Assembly (NCBI RefSeq): GCF_029360775.1
Contig: NZ_JARKMZ010000032.1
Span: 1 to 64,000 of the forward strand
DNA: 64,000 nucleotides
Origin: Daejeonella sp. H1SJ63
Lineage (GTDB): Bacteria > Bacteroidota > Bacteroidia > Sphingobacteriales > Sphingobacteriaceae
Reading direction: 5' to 3'
The position numbers were made by a program, and so were the translations under genes. This document shows positions 8,897 through 18,240 of the stretch, piece after piece; position 1 is the stretch's first letter, and every line of letters starts with the position of its first letter. The notes beneath the pieces are model-generated. The model was not told where the DNA came from. It was given only the letters and a program-made list of their open reading frames with translations, and did not search any database.

Positions 8897-9869
8897 ATTG
8901 TTCCCGGATAAGCAATTGTTTTGCAAATGCGCTGAGTAGCTCTTTATTTGAGCTGGGTGCATTGATTTTATCCAAAGCTGTTAAAGCTTTCTCAGCATAA
9001 CGCATCATTTCAGTTTCAGCTAGTACTTTTACCTTCAGTTTATTATAAATGAGGCTTACGGTGCTTACTTTAGCTTCTGCATCAAAACTATCAAGATTAA
9101 TCCAATAGTTTAATTCCTCTGCAATCTCTCCTTTGGCAAGCTCCAGGGCTTTGATCAGCATAAAGGTCTTTTTGTTTGAGATGATATCACCTCCAACCTG
9201 CTTCCCGAATTTTTCAGGATCACCGTAAACATCCAGTATATCATCCTGAAGCTGGAAGGCTAAACCCAGATTTTCGCCAAAGGTATACAGTAGTTCAGAC
9301 TGTTCTTTTCCCGCTCCTCCGATCAATGCACCAATCTGCATACTGCCTGCCAGTAAAACAGCAGTTTTCTTACGGATCATCTCAATATATTCGCTAATGC
9401 TTACATCACCCCTCTGTTCAAAATTCATATCTTCCTGCTGCCCCTGACATACTCCGGATGCAGTATCGCTGAAAATATCCAGTACTTTGCGGAGAATACT
9501 GTCGTCGACCCTGATCATGAGCTTATAAGCCTCAACAAACATAACGTCGCCGGATAAAATTGCTGCACTTTCATTCCATTTGGCATGTACTGTTGGTTTT
9601 CCTCTTCTCAGAGGTGCTTTATCCATAATGTCGTCATGCATCAGCGTGAAATTATGGAAGAGCTCAATACCGATAGCAGCATCAATAGCCTTGTTTATGT
9701 CGCCATCAAATAATTCAGTTGCCACAAGTACCAGAACCGGACGCATTCTTTTTCCTCCCAACTGCATCAGATAGGATATAGGTTCGTAAAGCTCTGCAGG
9801 TTGTTCGGTATATTTTGTATCGGCTATTGCCTTGTTAATGATAGTTTGAAGTTGATTTATCGAATGCAT
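8895..9869 (-). CDS. Polyprenyl (E-type) diphosphate synthase
   Basis: A 324-residue trans-prenyltransferase that extends allylic diphosphates with isopentenyl diphosphate, for quinone side chains or other isoprenoids. Motifs in order: GGKRMRPVLVL, the first Asp-rich motif LMHDDIMDKAPLRRGKPT, GQQEDMNFE, a Lys-Thr pair (RKKTAVL), and the second Asp-rich motif FQLQDDILDVYGD with GKQVGGDI. Chain length is not certain from sequence; small residues before the first Asp motif and the size fit a long-chain (octaprenyl/menaquinone-type) or geranylgeranyl enzyme. Convergent with rpmA. Confidence 0.93.
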   Translation of the reverse strand: MHSINQLQTIINKAIADTKYTEQPAELYEPISYLMQLGGKRMRPVLVLVATELFDGDINKAIDAAIGIELFHNFTLMHDDIMDKAPLRRGKPTVHAKWNESAAILSGDVMFVEAYKLMIRVDDSILRKVLDIFSDTASGVCQGQQEDMNFEQRGDVSISEYIEMIRKKTAVLLAGSMQIGALIGGAGKEQSELLYTFGENLGLAFQLQDDILDVYGDPEKFGKQVGGDIISNKKTFMLIKALELAKGEIAEELNYWINLDSFDAEAKVSTVSLIYNKLKVKVLAETEMMRYAEKALTALDKINAPSSNKELLSAFAKQLLIREQ

Positions 9870-9995
9870 TTTTATAAAGCTAAAGCCCGGGTAAAATTAA
9901 CAAAACTTCGCTTATTGAATCAGGCAATTAATGTCAGTTTAATACCTTTATTTTGATTGTTTTAATCTTATGAACAGGTAATTCTGACAGAAGTA

Positions 9996-11210
9996 TTAAA
10001 GATAACCCAACCACCAATGTTTATGGTTTTTTTTGTACTCACTGTACCATTTGCACAGGGGATAAAGGCAAATAATGACAAAAATCCATACCAGATATAC
10101 CACTTCTAATGAATAACCCTCGCCGCTGATAATGAAATTTGGAAGGATCTGATTTCCTTGATGAATGCCTTCTTCCAACCGGTGTCCGCGGGTTAGAAAG
10201 AATATCATGCTTAATGCATGAATGAGATAGAAGTGCAGTATATAATAAAAGAATGGCACCTTTCCATAAACGGTAATGATCTGGCTTATTCTGTTTCTTA
10301 CACTGCCGAATCTGACCAGAAATAAGATTGCAGGTCCGATGGTCATACTCATATACAATAGTGACGGGGGATATTTTTGCGTATCAATAAAATTAAATAT
10401 GCTAAGCAAGAGGCTTTTTTGCTGCGACCATTTATCCGGATCTCCATAAATATTGCTGGCCCTTAAAATAATGAAGAATAGAATTGCACTAATGCCTGAT
10501 CTGATTAAAATTTTGTTTCTGTTCTTTCCTTGATAGTCTGTAAACAATCTGCCGAAACAATATCCGGCAATCATCAGTCCGGCCCATGGAAGCACCGGAT
10601 AAATAATGAAAATATTAAGCTTATCTCCAATAGTGTAGAAACCCTGATGATGCAGAATTGAATAGAGGAGCGAATAGGTTCCGGTATGGGAGGCTTCGTA
10701 AAAATCAAGCGAATTGTGCCCGAATATAATTGCTATTGCAATTGCTAGAATGTACTTGAATGGTAGCCATATGATGAAGCCAAGAAGTATCATACTTATA
10801 CCGATAGACCATATTGTCTGCAGGCCGATAATCTGGAAGCCTGGATCAAAAGAGAATGCAAAATTAATAACTAAAACTTCAATCAGAATCAGCCAAAGCC
10901 CTCTTTTGATCAGAAAGGAACTAAGTTCCTTTTTAGTTTTTATCTGACTCTGGAACCAGGCTGAAGTACCTGCCAGAAATACAAAAACAGGTGCGCAGAA
11001 ATGAGTAATCCAACGGGTAAGGAACAGGGCAGGAGTTGTAGTTTCAAGATTTAATGGATCATCTCTCCATGCATCAATATGGAAAAAGTCGCGTGTATGG
11101 TCTAAGGCCATTATGATCATCACCAATCCCCTTAAAAGATCGATTGATTCAATCCTGATATTCTTTCCGCTTTGTTTTGCCTCTTTCTGATTGAGCATTC
11201 CTGTTTCCAT
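9996..11210 (-). CDS. DUF1624/HGSNAT-like multi-pass membrane acyltransferase homologue
   Basis: A 404-residue integral membrane protein with about ten hydrophobic segments. The N-terminal SIDLLRGLVMIIMALDHTRDFFH motif region (about 20-43) and THFCAPVFVFLAGTSAWF identify the DUF1624 family, related to heparan-alpha-glucosaminide N-acetyltransferase; the Asp-His in ALDHTRD is the conserved catalytic-type histidine region. Family members are thought to move acyl groups across the membrane onto sugars; the substrate here is unknown. It lies alone on the minus strand, separated from rnr by a terminator. Confidence 0.88.
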   Translation of the reverse strand: METGMLNQKEAKQSGKNIRIESIDLLRGLVMIIMALDHTRDFFHIDAWRDDPLNLETTTPALFLTRWITHFCAPVFVFLAGTSAWFQSQIKTKKELSSFLIKRGLWLILIEVLVINFAFSFDPGFQIIGLQTIWSIGISMILLGFIIWLPFKYILAIAIAIIFGHNSLDFYEASHTGTYSLLYSILHHQGFYTIGDKLNIFIIYPVLPWAGLMIAGYCFGRLFTDYQGKNRNKILIRSGISAILFFIILRASNIYGDPDKWSQQKSLLLSIFNFIDTQKYPPSLLYMSMTIGPAILFLVRFGSVRNRISQIITVYGKVPFFYYILHFYLIHALSMIFFLTRGHRLEEGIHQGNQILPNFIISGEGYSLEVVYLVWIFVIICLYPLCKWYSEYKKNHKHWWLGYL

Positions 11211-11312
11211 AATTGAATAATTTAATGGTTCAATGCATGCAGACGGTAAGTTTGCCTGTTTCTTTATAATTTAGAGCTTACTATGCTAAATGTACTCATT
11301 TACAGCTATATA

Positions 11313-11343
11313 ATAAAAAAAGGGTACCGAACAGATACCCTTT
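11313..11343 (-). terminator. Terminator of rnr (minus strand)
   Basis: Arms AAAGGGTA (11319-11326) and TACCCTTT (11336-11343). On the minus strand the hairpin is followed by a T run (complement of 11314-11321). It lies 31 bases after the rnr stop codon. Confidence 0.85.
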
Positions 11344-11373
11344 GTATTATATGTTAAGAAACAGTTTGATCGA

Positions 11374-13503
11374 TTACCTGACCAGGGTAAAATCTATTTG
11401 TCTTTTACCCAGATCCACTTTTTTTACCATAATCTTCACCTCATCGCCAAGCTGGTATTTCTTTTTACGTCTCTGTCCGATGATGCAGTAATTTTTTTCA
11501 TCCAGCACATAAAAATCATCATTCAGATCACGTAAACGGATCATTCCCTCACATTTGTTTTCAATAATTTCCACATACATACCCCATTCAGTTAGTCCGG
11601 AAATAATCCCGTTAAATTCTTCTCCTATATTGTTCTGAAGGTATTCGGCCTGTTTGTATTTAACAGAAGCACGTTCAGCATCTGCTGCTTTTTTCTCCAT
11701 CTGAGAAGCATGCATCGATAGTTTTTCGTATTCATCCTCATTTACAGATTTCCCTCCGGCCAGATAAAGATCAAGCAGTCTGTGAACCATTACATCAGGA
11801 TAACGGCGGATAGGAGAGGTAAAGTGAGTGTAATAATCGAAAGCCAAACCGTAATGGCTGTGTTTTTTAGTGGTATAAATAGCCTTAGCCATTGATCTGA
11901 TAGCAAGCTGGGTCAATACATTCTGTTCTTTTTTACCTTCTACATCTGCCATCAAGAAATTTAATGATTTAGCGGTTTCCCGTCCCGAACTCATATCTAT
12001 CTTATATCCGAATTTAGATGCAAACTGCGAGAAACTCAATAAAGAATCTTCCTTGGGAGAGTCATGTGTACGGTATACAAAAGTGAGTTTTTGCTTCCCT
12101 TTGCCCTTTTTTGCGATGAATTCAGCAACTTTCTTATTGGCAAGGAGCATGAAATCCTCGATCAGTTTATGTGCATCCTTACGTTCCTTAACATAAACAC
12201 CTGTTGGTTTTCCCTGCTCATCCAGACGGAATTTGATTTCCACACTTTCAAAGCTAATTGCACCATGTTTGAATTTCCGGTCGCGGAGTTTATATGCTAA
12301 TTCATTGAGCTTCAGTAGTTCATCGCTGTGTTTTCCGGCTTTGTTTTCTAGTATTTCCTGAGCGTCTTCGTAGCTGAACCGGGTATTTGAATGGATGATT
12401 GTACGCCCAAACCATTGTTCAATTACATTTGCCTGATCATCGAGCTCAAATACTGCCGAATAGCAGAGTTTATCTTCGTTGGGGCGCAGTGAACACAGAC
12501 CGTTTGAAAGTCGTTCAGGAAGCATTGGAATAACCCTGTCAACCAGATAAACTGAAGTTCCTCTCTCAAATGCTTCTTTATCCAAAGCTGAGCCTTTTTC
12601 CACATAATGCGATACATCAGCAATATGAATTCCAACTTCTACATTCCCGTTTTTTAGATTTCTGAAAGAGATTGCATCGTCAAAATCTTTGGCATCAGCC
12701 GGATCAATGGTAAAGGTCAATACCTCCCTGAAATCTTTTCTCTTCTTTATTTCCTCTGCACTGATTGCTTCTGCAATTGCTTCTGCTTCTTTTTCAACGG
12801 ATTCGGGAAATGCTAATGGGAAACCATAATCCGCCAGAATGGCGTTCATTTCTGCATTATTATCTCCCTGCTTACCCAGAACATAGGTAATCTCACCAAT
12901 TGGGTTTTTAGCGTCTTCGGGCCAGTCAACGATCTTTGCAATGGCCTTGTATCCATCTTTAGCACCATTCAGACCATCCAGCGGAATGAAAATATCATGC
13001 AGCATTTTCCGGTCGTCGGGAATAAAGAATGCAAAACGGTCGGATAATTTGACAATACCGGTAAAGTCCATTTTTGCACGCTCGATGATTTCGACCACCT
13101 CGCCGTCCTTTTTCCGTCCTTTACTCTTGGCATAGACATAAACTTTAACGATATCACCATGTAATGCATTGCGGAGTTTACGGGGAGCAACGAATATATC
13201 TTCTTCGAACTCATCTTCACTCACGATATAAGCAGAACCATCCGAAGTCATATCAACCTTACCGGTTACATAAGTCTTTTGCTGCTTGAGTATGAATTTA
13301 CCTTTTTCAGGTTCCTTAAGGATTCCTTTTCTTGTTTCCTCCTGAAGTATATCCAGAATCAATGCTCTGGATTCATCATCATGAAGGTTAAGTTTGGAGG
13401 CAACTTGTTTATAATTTAAAGCTTTATTTCCTGATTTTTCAAATGCATCAGTGATGAGTTTGGTCAATACCAGATTAAAGCTGTTTGATTTCTTTTTTGA
13501 CAT
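11374..13503 (-). CDS. rnr: Ribonuclease R
   Basis: A 709-residue 3'-to-5' exoribonuclease of the RNB family that degrades structured RNA. Order of domains: N-terminal winged-helix region (about 1-75), cold-shock domains (about 80-235), the RNB catalytic domain (about 255-580) with DPADAKDFDDAISF holding the metal-binding aspartates and TSPIRRYPDVMVHRLL at its end, and a C-terminal S1 domain (about 625-708, EEFNGIISGLTEWGMYVEI). The lysine-rich tail found in Escherichia coli RNase R is absent. ATG start at 13503; transcription ends at a clear hairpin terminator. Confidence 0.96.
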   Translation of the reverse strand: MSKKKSNSFNLVLTKLITDAFEKSGNKALNYKQVASKLNLHDDESRALILDILQEETRKGILKEPEKGKFILKQQKTYVTGKVDMTSDGSAYIVSEDEFEEDIFVAPRKLRNALHGDIVKVYVYAKSKGRKKDGEVVEIIERAKMDFTGIVKLSDRFAFFIPDDRKMLHDIFIPLDGLNGAKDGYKAIAKIVDWPEDAKNPIGEITYVLGKQGDNNAEMNAILADYGFPLAFPESVEKEAEAIAEAISAEEIKKRKDFREVLTFTIDPADAKDFDDAISFRNLKNGNVEVGIHIADVSHYVEKGSALDKEAFERGTSVYLVDRVIPMLPERLSNGLCSLRPNEDKLCYSAVFELDDQANVIEQWFGRTIIHSNTRFSYEDAQEILENKAGKHSDELLKLNELAYKLRDRKFKHGAISFESVEIKFRLDEQGKPTGVYVKERKDAHKLIEDFMLLANKKVAEFIAKKGKGKQKLTFVYRTHDSPKEDSLLSFSQFASKFGYKIDMSSGRETAKSLNFLMADVEGKKEQNVLTQLAIRSMAKAIYTTKKHSHYGLAFDYYTHFTSPIRRYPDVMVHRLLDLYLAGGKSVNEDEYEKLSMHASQMEKKAADAERASVKYKQAEYLQNNIGEEFNGIISGLTEWGMYVEIIENKCEGMIRLRDLNDDFYVLDEKNYCIIGQRRKKKYQLGDEVKIMVKKVDLGKRQIDFTLVR

Positions 13504-13601
13504 TTTTTAATATTTGCTTAAAGGTAAGGCTAATACTGCGAATAAATACCTTATTAGCAATAAGATAACATTCATGTGTTATAAACCTTTTGTTTGTTGA
13601 T

Positions 13602-14315
13602 TCAATTAACGATTGTGATGTAATCGTCCTGCAGAGGGGCCAAGGCTTTAAATCTCAGTAATATTCTGGCGGTTGTGATTACATCTTTCTCGCAATAGTT
13701 TTTTATTCTTTCGGAGTCTTTATCTTCCCAGTAAACACTGCAGACCATGCTTCCGTCTATGTCATCTTTCGGACTCGGAATATTCAGCACGGCAGCAAGC
13801 AGATTTAATGAAGTATAGTTTTTATAATCCCCAAATTTCCAGAGGTCCATGGTATCAAGATGCATCACCTCCCAGGGTTTTTTGCCATGAATTCGGAGCT
13901 GTGAGGGTATATCCATATTGTTTATCAGCAGCCTGCGGCAGATATATGGGAAATCAAATTCCTTTCCATTGTGAGCACATAAAACCAGAGTGTCGGGCTG
14001 CTTGCTCAGAAGACCTGTAAATTCTTTTAAAATTTCTTTTTCATCATCGCCGTAAAAGGATTTTACACGAAAGGATATATTATTGGTTTTATGGGAAAAT
14101 ATTCCTGCTGAGATGCAGATGATTTTTCCAAATTCAGACAATATTCCGGCCCTTACATAGAATTCGGCCGGACTTTCCCCGTCTTTTCGCTGAAATCTGG
14201 TCTTTTGTTCCCATAATTGCTGCATTTCAGCAGGTAAATCGCTGAATGATGGATATTGGGGCACTGTTTCAATATCAATCACCAAAACCTGATGTATGTC
14301 TATGTTTTCAAGCAT
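13602..14315 (-). CDS. DEDD-family 3'-5' exonuclease (PolB exonuclease-like)
   Basis: A 237-residue stand-alone ribonuclease H-fold exonuclease resembling the exonuclease domain of family B DNA polymerases. Catalytic residues are visible as VIDIETVP (Asp-x-Glu, about residues 14-16), AHNGKEFDFPYICRR (Asp, Exo II), and YCEKDVITTARI (Tyr-x3-Asp, Exo III). It should hydrolyse single-stranded DNA or RNA ends in repair; the exact substrate is unknown. It lies between rnr and the yceH-like gene on the same strand. Confidence 0.88.
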   Translation of the reverse strand: MLENIDIHQVLVIDIETVPQYPSFSDLPAEMQQLWEQKTRFQRKDGESPAEFYVRAGILSEFGKIICISAGIFSHKTNNISFRVKSFYGDDEKEILKEFTGLLSKQPDTLVLCAHNGKEFDFPYICRRLLINNMDIPSQLRIHGKKPWEVMHLDTMDLWKFGDYKNYTSLNLLAAVLNIPSPKDDIDGSMVCSVYWEDKDSERIKNYCEKDVITTARILLRFKALAPLQDDYITIVN

Positions 14316-14383
14316 AAGCAGAATGAGATCAGTTCATTAAATTACAATATTCGCTTATTGGATAAAATTAATTGAGCAAACGG

Positions 14384-15034
14384 TCAGCTTAATTCAGCCA
14401 TCAGCTTATTGAATGCATCTTTTAGCTCTGTCAGTTCTTTTTCCAGAGTCTGAATACGTAATTCGAGCGCGGCTCCGGATGTATGTTCTTCCATGTTTAT
14501 GCTTATATCTCCGGCATCTTCCTGATAATCGCCGAGTAAGTGAACATAGCGTACTTCTTTTTGACCGGGTCTGCGACCTAACGCTTTTACAAATGCAAAT
14601 TCAGGATCAACGAGCTTTTGAAGAGTATTGTTTACCTCATCCAGACTCTCAAACTCGTATAACCTGCCCGAATTATTGTTAAGTTCTCCGGGAGTTAATG
14701 CACCTCTGAGCAATAATAAGCATATGATTGAAAGCTCTGAAGGTACCAGCGGATAAACAATAGCGAGATTATGCTTGTATTTTATCACCCTGCCTGTTCC
14801 TCCGGTTACGGTGGATATCAGTCCCTTTTTCTTTAGCGAATCAAGGGTCTGAATGATTGTCTCTTCAGAGTATTGTACTATCGGTGATCTCGAACTTTTC
14901 TGATTACAGGCAGACTGAAGTCCGTTTAAGGACATCGGGTAATAATCGGGTGTTGTCCTGCTTTTTTCTATTAAAGAACCGAGTACGCGTTGTTCTTCCT
15001 GACTTAAAACCGGTAAGGTTTGTGCTGAATCCAT
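14384..15034 (-). CDS. YceH-family protein (DUF480)
   Basis: A 216-residue protein with two winged-helix-like halves. It is recognised by VLGSLIEKSRTTPDYYPMSL, ACNQKSSRSP and LLRGALTPGEL, typical of the DUF480/YceH family. A C-terminal coiled coil (about residues 180-215, LRIQTLEKELTELKDAFNKL) follows. The family has no settled function. I start it at the ATG at 15034; an upstream in-frame TTG (15040) would add two residues. Confidence 0.9.
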   Translation of the reverse strand: MDSAQTLPVLSQEEQRVLGSLIEKSRTTPDYYPMSLNGLQSACNQKSSRSPIVQYSEETIIQTLDSLKKKGLISTVTGGTGRVIKYKHNLAIVYPLVPSELSIICLLLLRGALTPGELNNNSGRLYEFESLDEVNNTLQKLVDPEFAFVKALGRRPGQKEVRYVHLLGDYQEDAGDISINMEEHTSGAALELRIQTLEKELTELKDAFNKLMAELS

Positions 15035-15082
15035 ACTCAAATATAGGATTCTGATGGGTTTTATTAACTAATTGATGTAAGA

Positions 15083-15487
15083 TCAGCCAATCATTACTCC
15101 CGGCTTATTCAGGAGGGGAATCCGGATCAGATTAGTATCAACTATGCTTTCAGGTACAAAAATGAACTTCTTATCATAAATGTTTCCGTTCAGATAATAA
15201 CTGAGCCAGTATTCATTCGTCAGTCCAAAGACCTGCTCGTCAATTAGTTCTATCGCAGCATAGGATTGTGCCTGAATATCACCTAAAGAATGGCGAAGTA
15301 TTGACGTTTTAACCTGCTCACCATCTTTTTCTCCGTATCCTTTTGAACTGATCAGGACAGTCTCAAGCTTCACGTTTTTAAGGTTTAAGAGGTAAACTTT
15401 CCATGTTTTGGTCTCAGGTCCGGAAGATTCCAGAACTACAGCAATGGAAATATTTTCCACGGTGTTTTCAGGCAGATCTTTTTTCAT
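15083..15487 (-). CDS. Hypothetical protein downstream of topA
   Basis: A 134-residue soluble protein rich in beta strands (ISIAVVLESSG, WKVYLLNLKNVKLETVLIS, EYWLSYYLNGNIYDKKFIFVP). No signal peptide or membrane segment. It starts 29 bases after the topA stop on the same strand, so it is probably co-transcribed with topA. I do not recognise the family and assign no function. Confidence 0.78.
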   Translation of the reverse strand: MKKDLPENTVENISIAVVLESSGPETKTWKVYLLNLKNVKLETVLISSKGYGEKDGEQVKTSILRHSLGDIQAQSYAAIELIDEQVFGLTNEYWLSYYLNGNIYDKKFIFVPESIVDTNLIRIPLLNKPGVMIG

Positions 15488-15516
15488 ACTAAATTTTCAC
15501 GGAATGATTGTTGATA

Positions 15517-18099
15517 CTATTTTTTTGCAGCAGCTTTCCCCGGACTTTTTCTGGCCGGAGCTTTTTTAACAGTTTTTTTCGCTTTGGCTGCAAATGCATC
15601 AGGAACCTGTTCTGTGATCAGTTTTTTGACAGATTCCAATGAGATCTCAGTAAGTTCTTCGGCGGTATATTTGTCCTTGCTTTCAGGGTTTTTACCCAGT
15701 TTCAGCATTTGTTTGCCAAAACGGATGAATGGGCCCCATCTGCCGTTTTCGATAGCGATTTTCTCTTCAGGCCATTGCTGAATAAAACGATTGGACTCTT
15801 TTTCTATCTTTTTGCTGATCAGATCTTCGATATCTGCCTGACTAAGTTTGTCGAAATTATATCGAACCGGAACATTGATAAACAGGCTGTTCCATTTAAT
15901 AAATGGACCGAATCGGCCTTTACCTTTAGTTACCGGCAGGCCCTGATACTGTGCTACAGGTGCTTCAGCAATATTCTTCTCATTAATCAATTCAATTGCA
16001 CGCTCCAGGTTTACTGAAAGCGGATCTTCACCCTTCGGCAATGAAATGAAGCTGTCGCCCCATTTGATGTACGGACCGAAACGTCCAATGCCGACACTAA
16101 GCTCTTTACCTTCATAATCCTCCAGCTGGAATGGAAGTTTAAAGAGATCTAATGCCTCAGCCAGAGTGATGCTTTCAATCATCTGTCCTGAGCGTAAGCT
16201 TGCATACCTCGGCTTTTCATCCTCTTCATTTTCAGCAGATTCTCCAATCTGAACGAAAGGACCATACCGGCCGATACGAACTGATATTTTCTTTCCGCTT
16301 TCAGGGTCAGTTCCAAGTTCTCGTTCGCCACTGGCACGGTTTGCGTTTTGAAGGGTTGTTTCAACTTCGGTATGGAAAGGATTATAGAAAGAACGGAGCA
16401 TCTCTGTCCAGTTCTTCAGTCCCTGTGCGATCTCGTCAAATTCCTTTTCAACTTTAGCCGTAAAATGAAAGTCTACAATTCCCTTAAAATGTTCAACAAG
16501 GAAATCATTCACTACTGCACCAATGTCTGTAGGGAATAATTTATTCTTTTCGGCACCGGTATTTTCAACTTTGATGCTTTTGTTAATCTTTGAGTCTTTA
16601 AGGCTGATAACATGGATGTTACGCTTTTTGCCTTCGCGTTCCTCTTTAACTACATAGCCTCTGTTCTGGATTGTTGAGATAGTTGGCGCATAGGTTGAAG
16701 GCCTTCCAATACCTAATTCCTCGAGTTTTTTTACCAGACTGGCTTCTGTATATCTTGCCGGTGGACGGGAATAGCGCTCGGTGGCATTCATTTCCCTAAG
16801 GTTCAGTTGCTGTCCCTGACTAAGCGGAGGGAGGATTGAGTTTTCATTCTCCTCATCCAGATTTATTTCAGCCTCTTCATCAGTTGATTCCATATATACT
16901 TTCAGGAATCCATCAAACTTCATTACTTCTCCGTTGGCAACAAATAGTTCATTACGGGTCGATATGCTGATTTTAGCAGTTGTCTTTTCAAAATTAGCCT
17001 CAGCCATTTGCGAAGCAATAGAGCGCTTCCATATCAGTTCATATAATCTTCTTTCTGACGCATCACCGTTGATTGTATGCTGATCAAAATAAGTCGGTCT
17101 GATAGCCTCGTGCGCTTCCTGTGCGCCGGCTGACTTGGTTTTGAATGTCCTTCTTTCGTGATATTCCGGACCGTATGCAGATCTGATTTCGTCTGCTGCA
17201 GCCTTTAAAGCGGTATCTGACAGATTTACCGAATCAGTTCGCATGTAGGTAATCTTACCACTTTCGTACAATTTCTGAGCCACAGACATTGTTCTTGCTA
17301 CCGGAAAACCCAGCTTACGGCTGGCTTCCTGCTGCAGGGTTGAAGTAGTAAATGGAGGTGCAGGATTTCTTTTTGTAGGTCTGGTTTCCAGACTTTTTAC
17401 TTTATAAACCGCACTAATACAGTCGTTTAAGAATTTTTCAGCTTCTTCAGCTTTTTCAAAACGTTCTGGTAGCTCAGCCCTGAAAATTTCTCTTTGTTTA
17501 TCAGTTGAGAAGATCGCAACAACTTTAAAAGCAGCCTCGGAAACGAATTTATTGATTTCCCGCTCGCGGTCAACAATCAGACGTACAGCCACTGATTGAA
17601 CACGGCCGGCGGATAATGATGGTTTAACCTTTTTCCACAGAACAGGAGAGAGCTCAAAACCTACCAGGCGGTCGAGAACACGGCGTGCCTGCTGTGCATA
17701 AACAAGATTGTAATCTATCTTTCTTGGGGTTTCAATTGCCTTCAGGATGGCGTTTTTGGTGATTTCATGAAAAACTATCCTTTTAGTCTTGTCTTCCCTG
17801 AGACCCAAAGTTTCAAACAAATGCCATGATATTGCTTCTCCCTCACGGTCCTCATCGGATGCGAGCCATACCATTTCTGCTCCTTTAGCTAATTTCTTTA
17901 ATTCATTGACTACTGCCTTTTTATCGGAGGGTACTTCATAGCGTTGTTCAAAATTATTGCTGACATTAATCGCATCGTCGGTCTTGATCAGGTCGCGAAT
18001 ATGGCCATAACTTGATTTGACAAGAAAGTCTTTTCCAAGATATCCTTCGATGGTTTTGGCTTTCGCCGGTGACTCAACAATAAGTAGATTTTTAGCCAT
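15517..18099 (-). CDS. topA: DNA topoisomerase I (type IA)
   Basis: An 860-residue enzyme that relaxes negatively supercoiled DNA by single-strand breakage. The N-terminal Toprim domain begins LLIVESPAKAKTIEGYLG and contains ASDEDREGEAI; the catalytic tyrosine is in SGKITYMRTDS (near residue 300). From about 590 onward the zinc-finger region of Escherichia coli TopA is replaced by repeated TopA-C units (IGRYGPFVQIGES, IGRFGPYIKWGDS, KGRFGPFIKWNS, NGRWGPFIRFG) and a Lys/Ala-rich tail (last 25 residues). ATG at 18099 is preferred over a TTG at 18108. Confidence 0.97.
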   Translation of the reverse strand: MAKNLLIVESPAKAKTIEGYLGKDFLVKSSYGHIRDLIKTDDAINVSNNFEQRYEVPSDKKAVVNELKKLAKGAEMVWLASDEDREGEAISWHLFETLGLREDKTKRIVFHEITKNAILKAIETPRKIDYNLVYAQQARRVLDRLVGFELSPVLWKKVKPSLSAGRVQSVAVRLIVDREREINKFVSEAAFKVVAIFSTDKQREIFRAELPERFEKAEEAEKFLNDCISAVYKVKSLETRPTKRNPAPPFTTSTLQQEASRKLGFPVARTMSVAQKLYESGKITYMRTDSVNLSDTALKAAADEIRSAYGPEYHERRTFKTKSAGAQEAHEAIRPTYFDQHTINGDASERRLYELIWKRSIASQMAEANFEKTTAKISISTRNELFVANGEVMKFDGFLKVYMESTDEEAEINLDEENENSILPPLSQGQQLNLREMNATERYSRPPARYTEASLVKKLEELGIGRPSTYAPTISTIQNRGYVVKEEREGKKRNIHVISLKDSKINKSIKVENTGAEKNKLFPTDIGAVVNDFLVEHFKGIVDFHFTAKVEKEFDEIAQGLKNWTEMLRSFYNPFHTEVETTLQNANRASGERELGTDPESGKKISVRIGRYGPFVQIGESAENEEDEKPRYASLRSGQMIESITLAEALDLFKLPFQLEDYEGKELSVGIGRFGPYIKWGDSFISLPKGEDPLSVNLERAIELINEKNIAEAPVAQYQGLPVTKGKGRFGPFIKWNSLFINVPVRYNFDKLSQADIEDLISKKIEKESNRFIQQWPEEKIAIENGRWGPFIRFGKQMLKLGKNPESKDKYTAEELTEISLESVKKLITEQVPDAFAAKAKKTVKKAPARKSPGKAAAKK

Positions 18100-18118
18100 T
18101 AAATTCAATGATATTCTG

Positions 18119-18150
18119 CAAATAAAGGCAATAATAAAGGGAATGACAAA
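18119..18150 (-). promoter_or_regulatory. Probable promoter of topA (minus strand)
   Basis: On the minus strand: TTTG (18147-18150), 20 bases, then TTTATTTG (18119-18126), which differs from TAnnTTTG only at the second base. It lies about 20 bases upstream of the topA ATG. Confidence 0.5.
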
Positions 18151-18240
18151 TTCACAGTTTACAGAATTGCATATTTTTTGTTTAAAATAGGCTGTAATTC
18201 AGATAAAACGGAATCTGTTTCAGGCTCCTGCTGAGGATGG

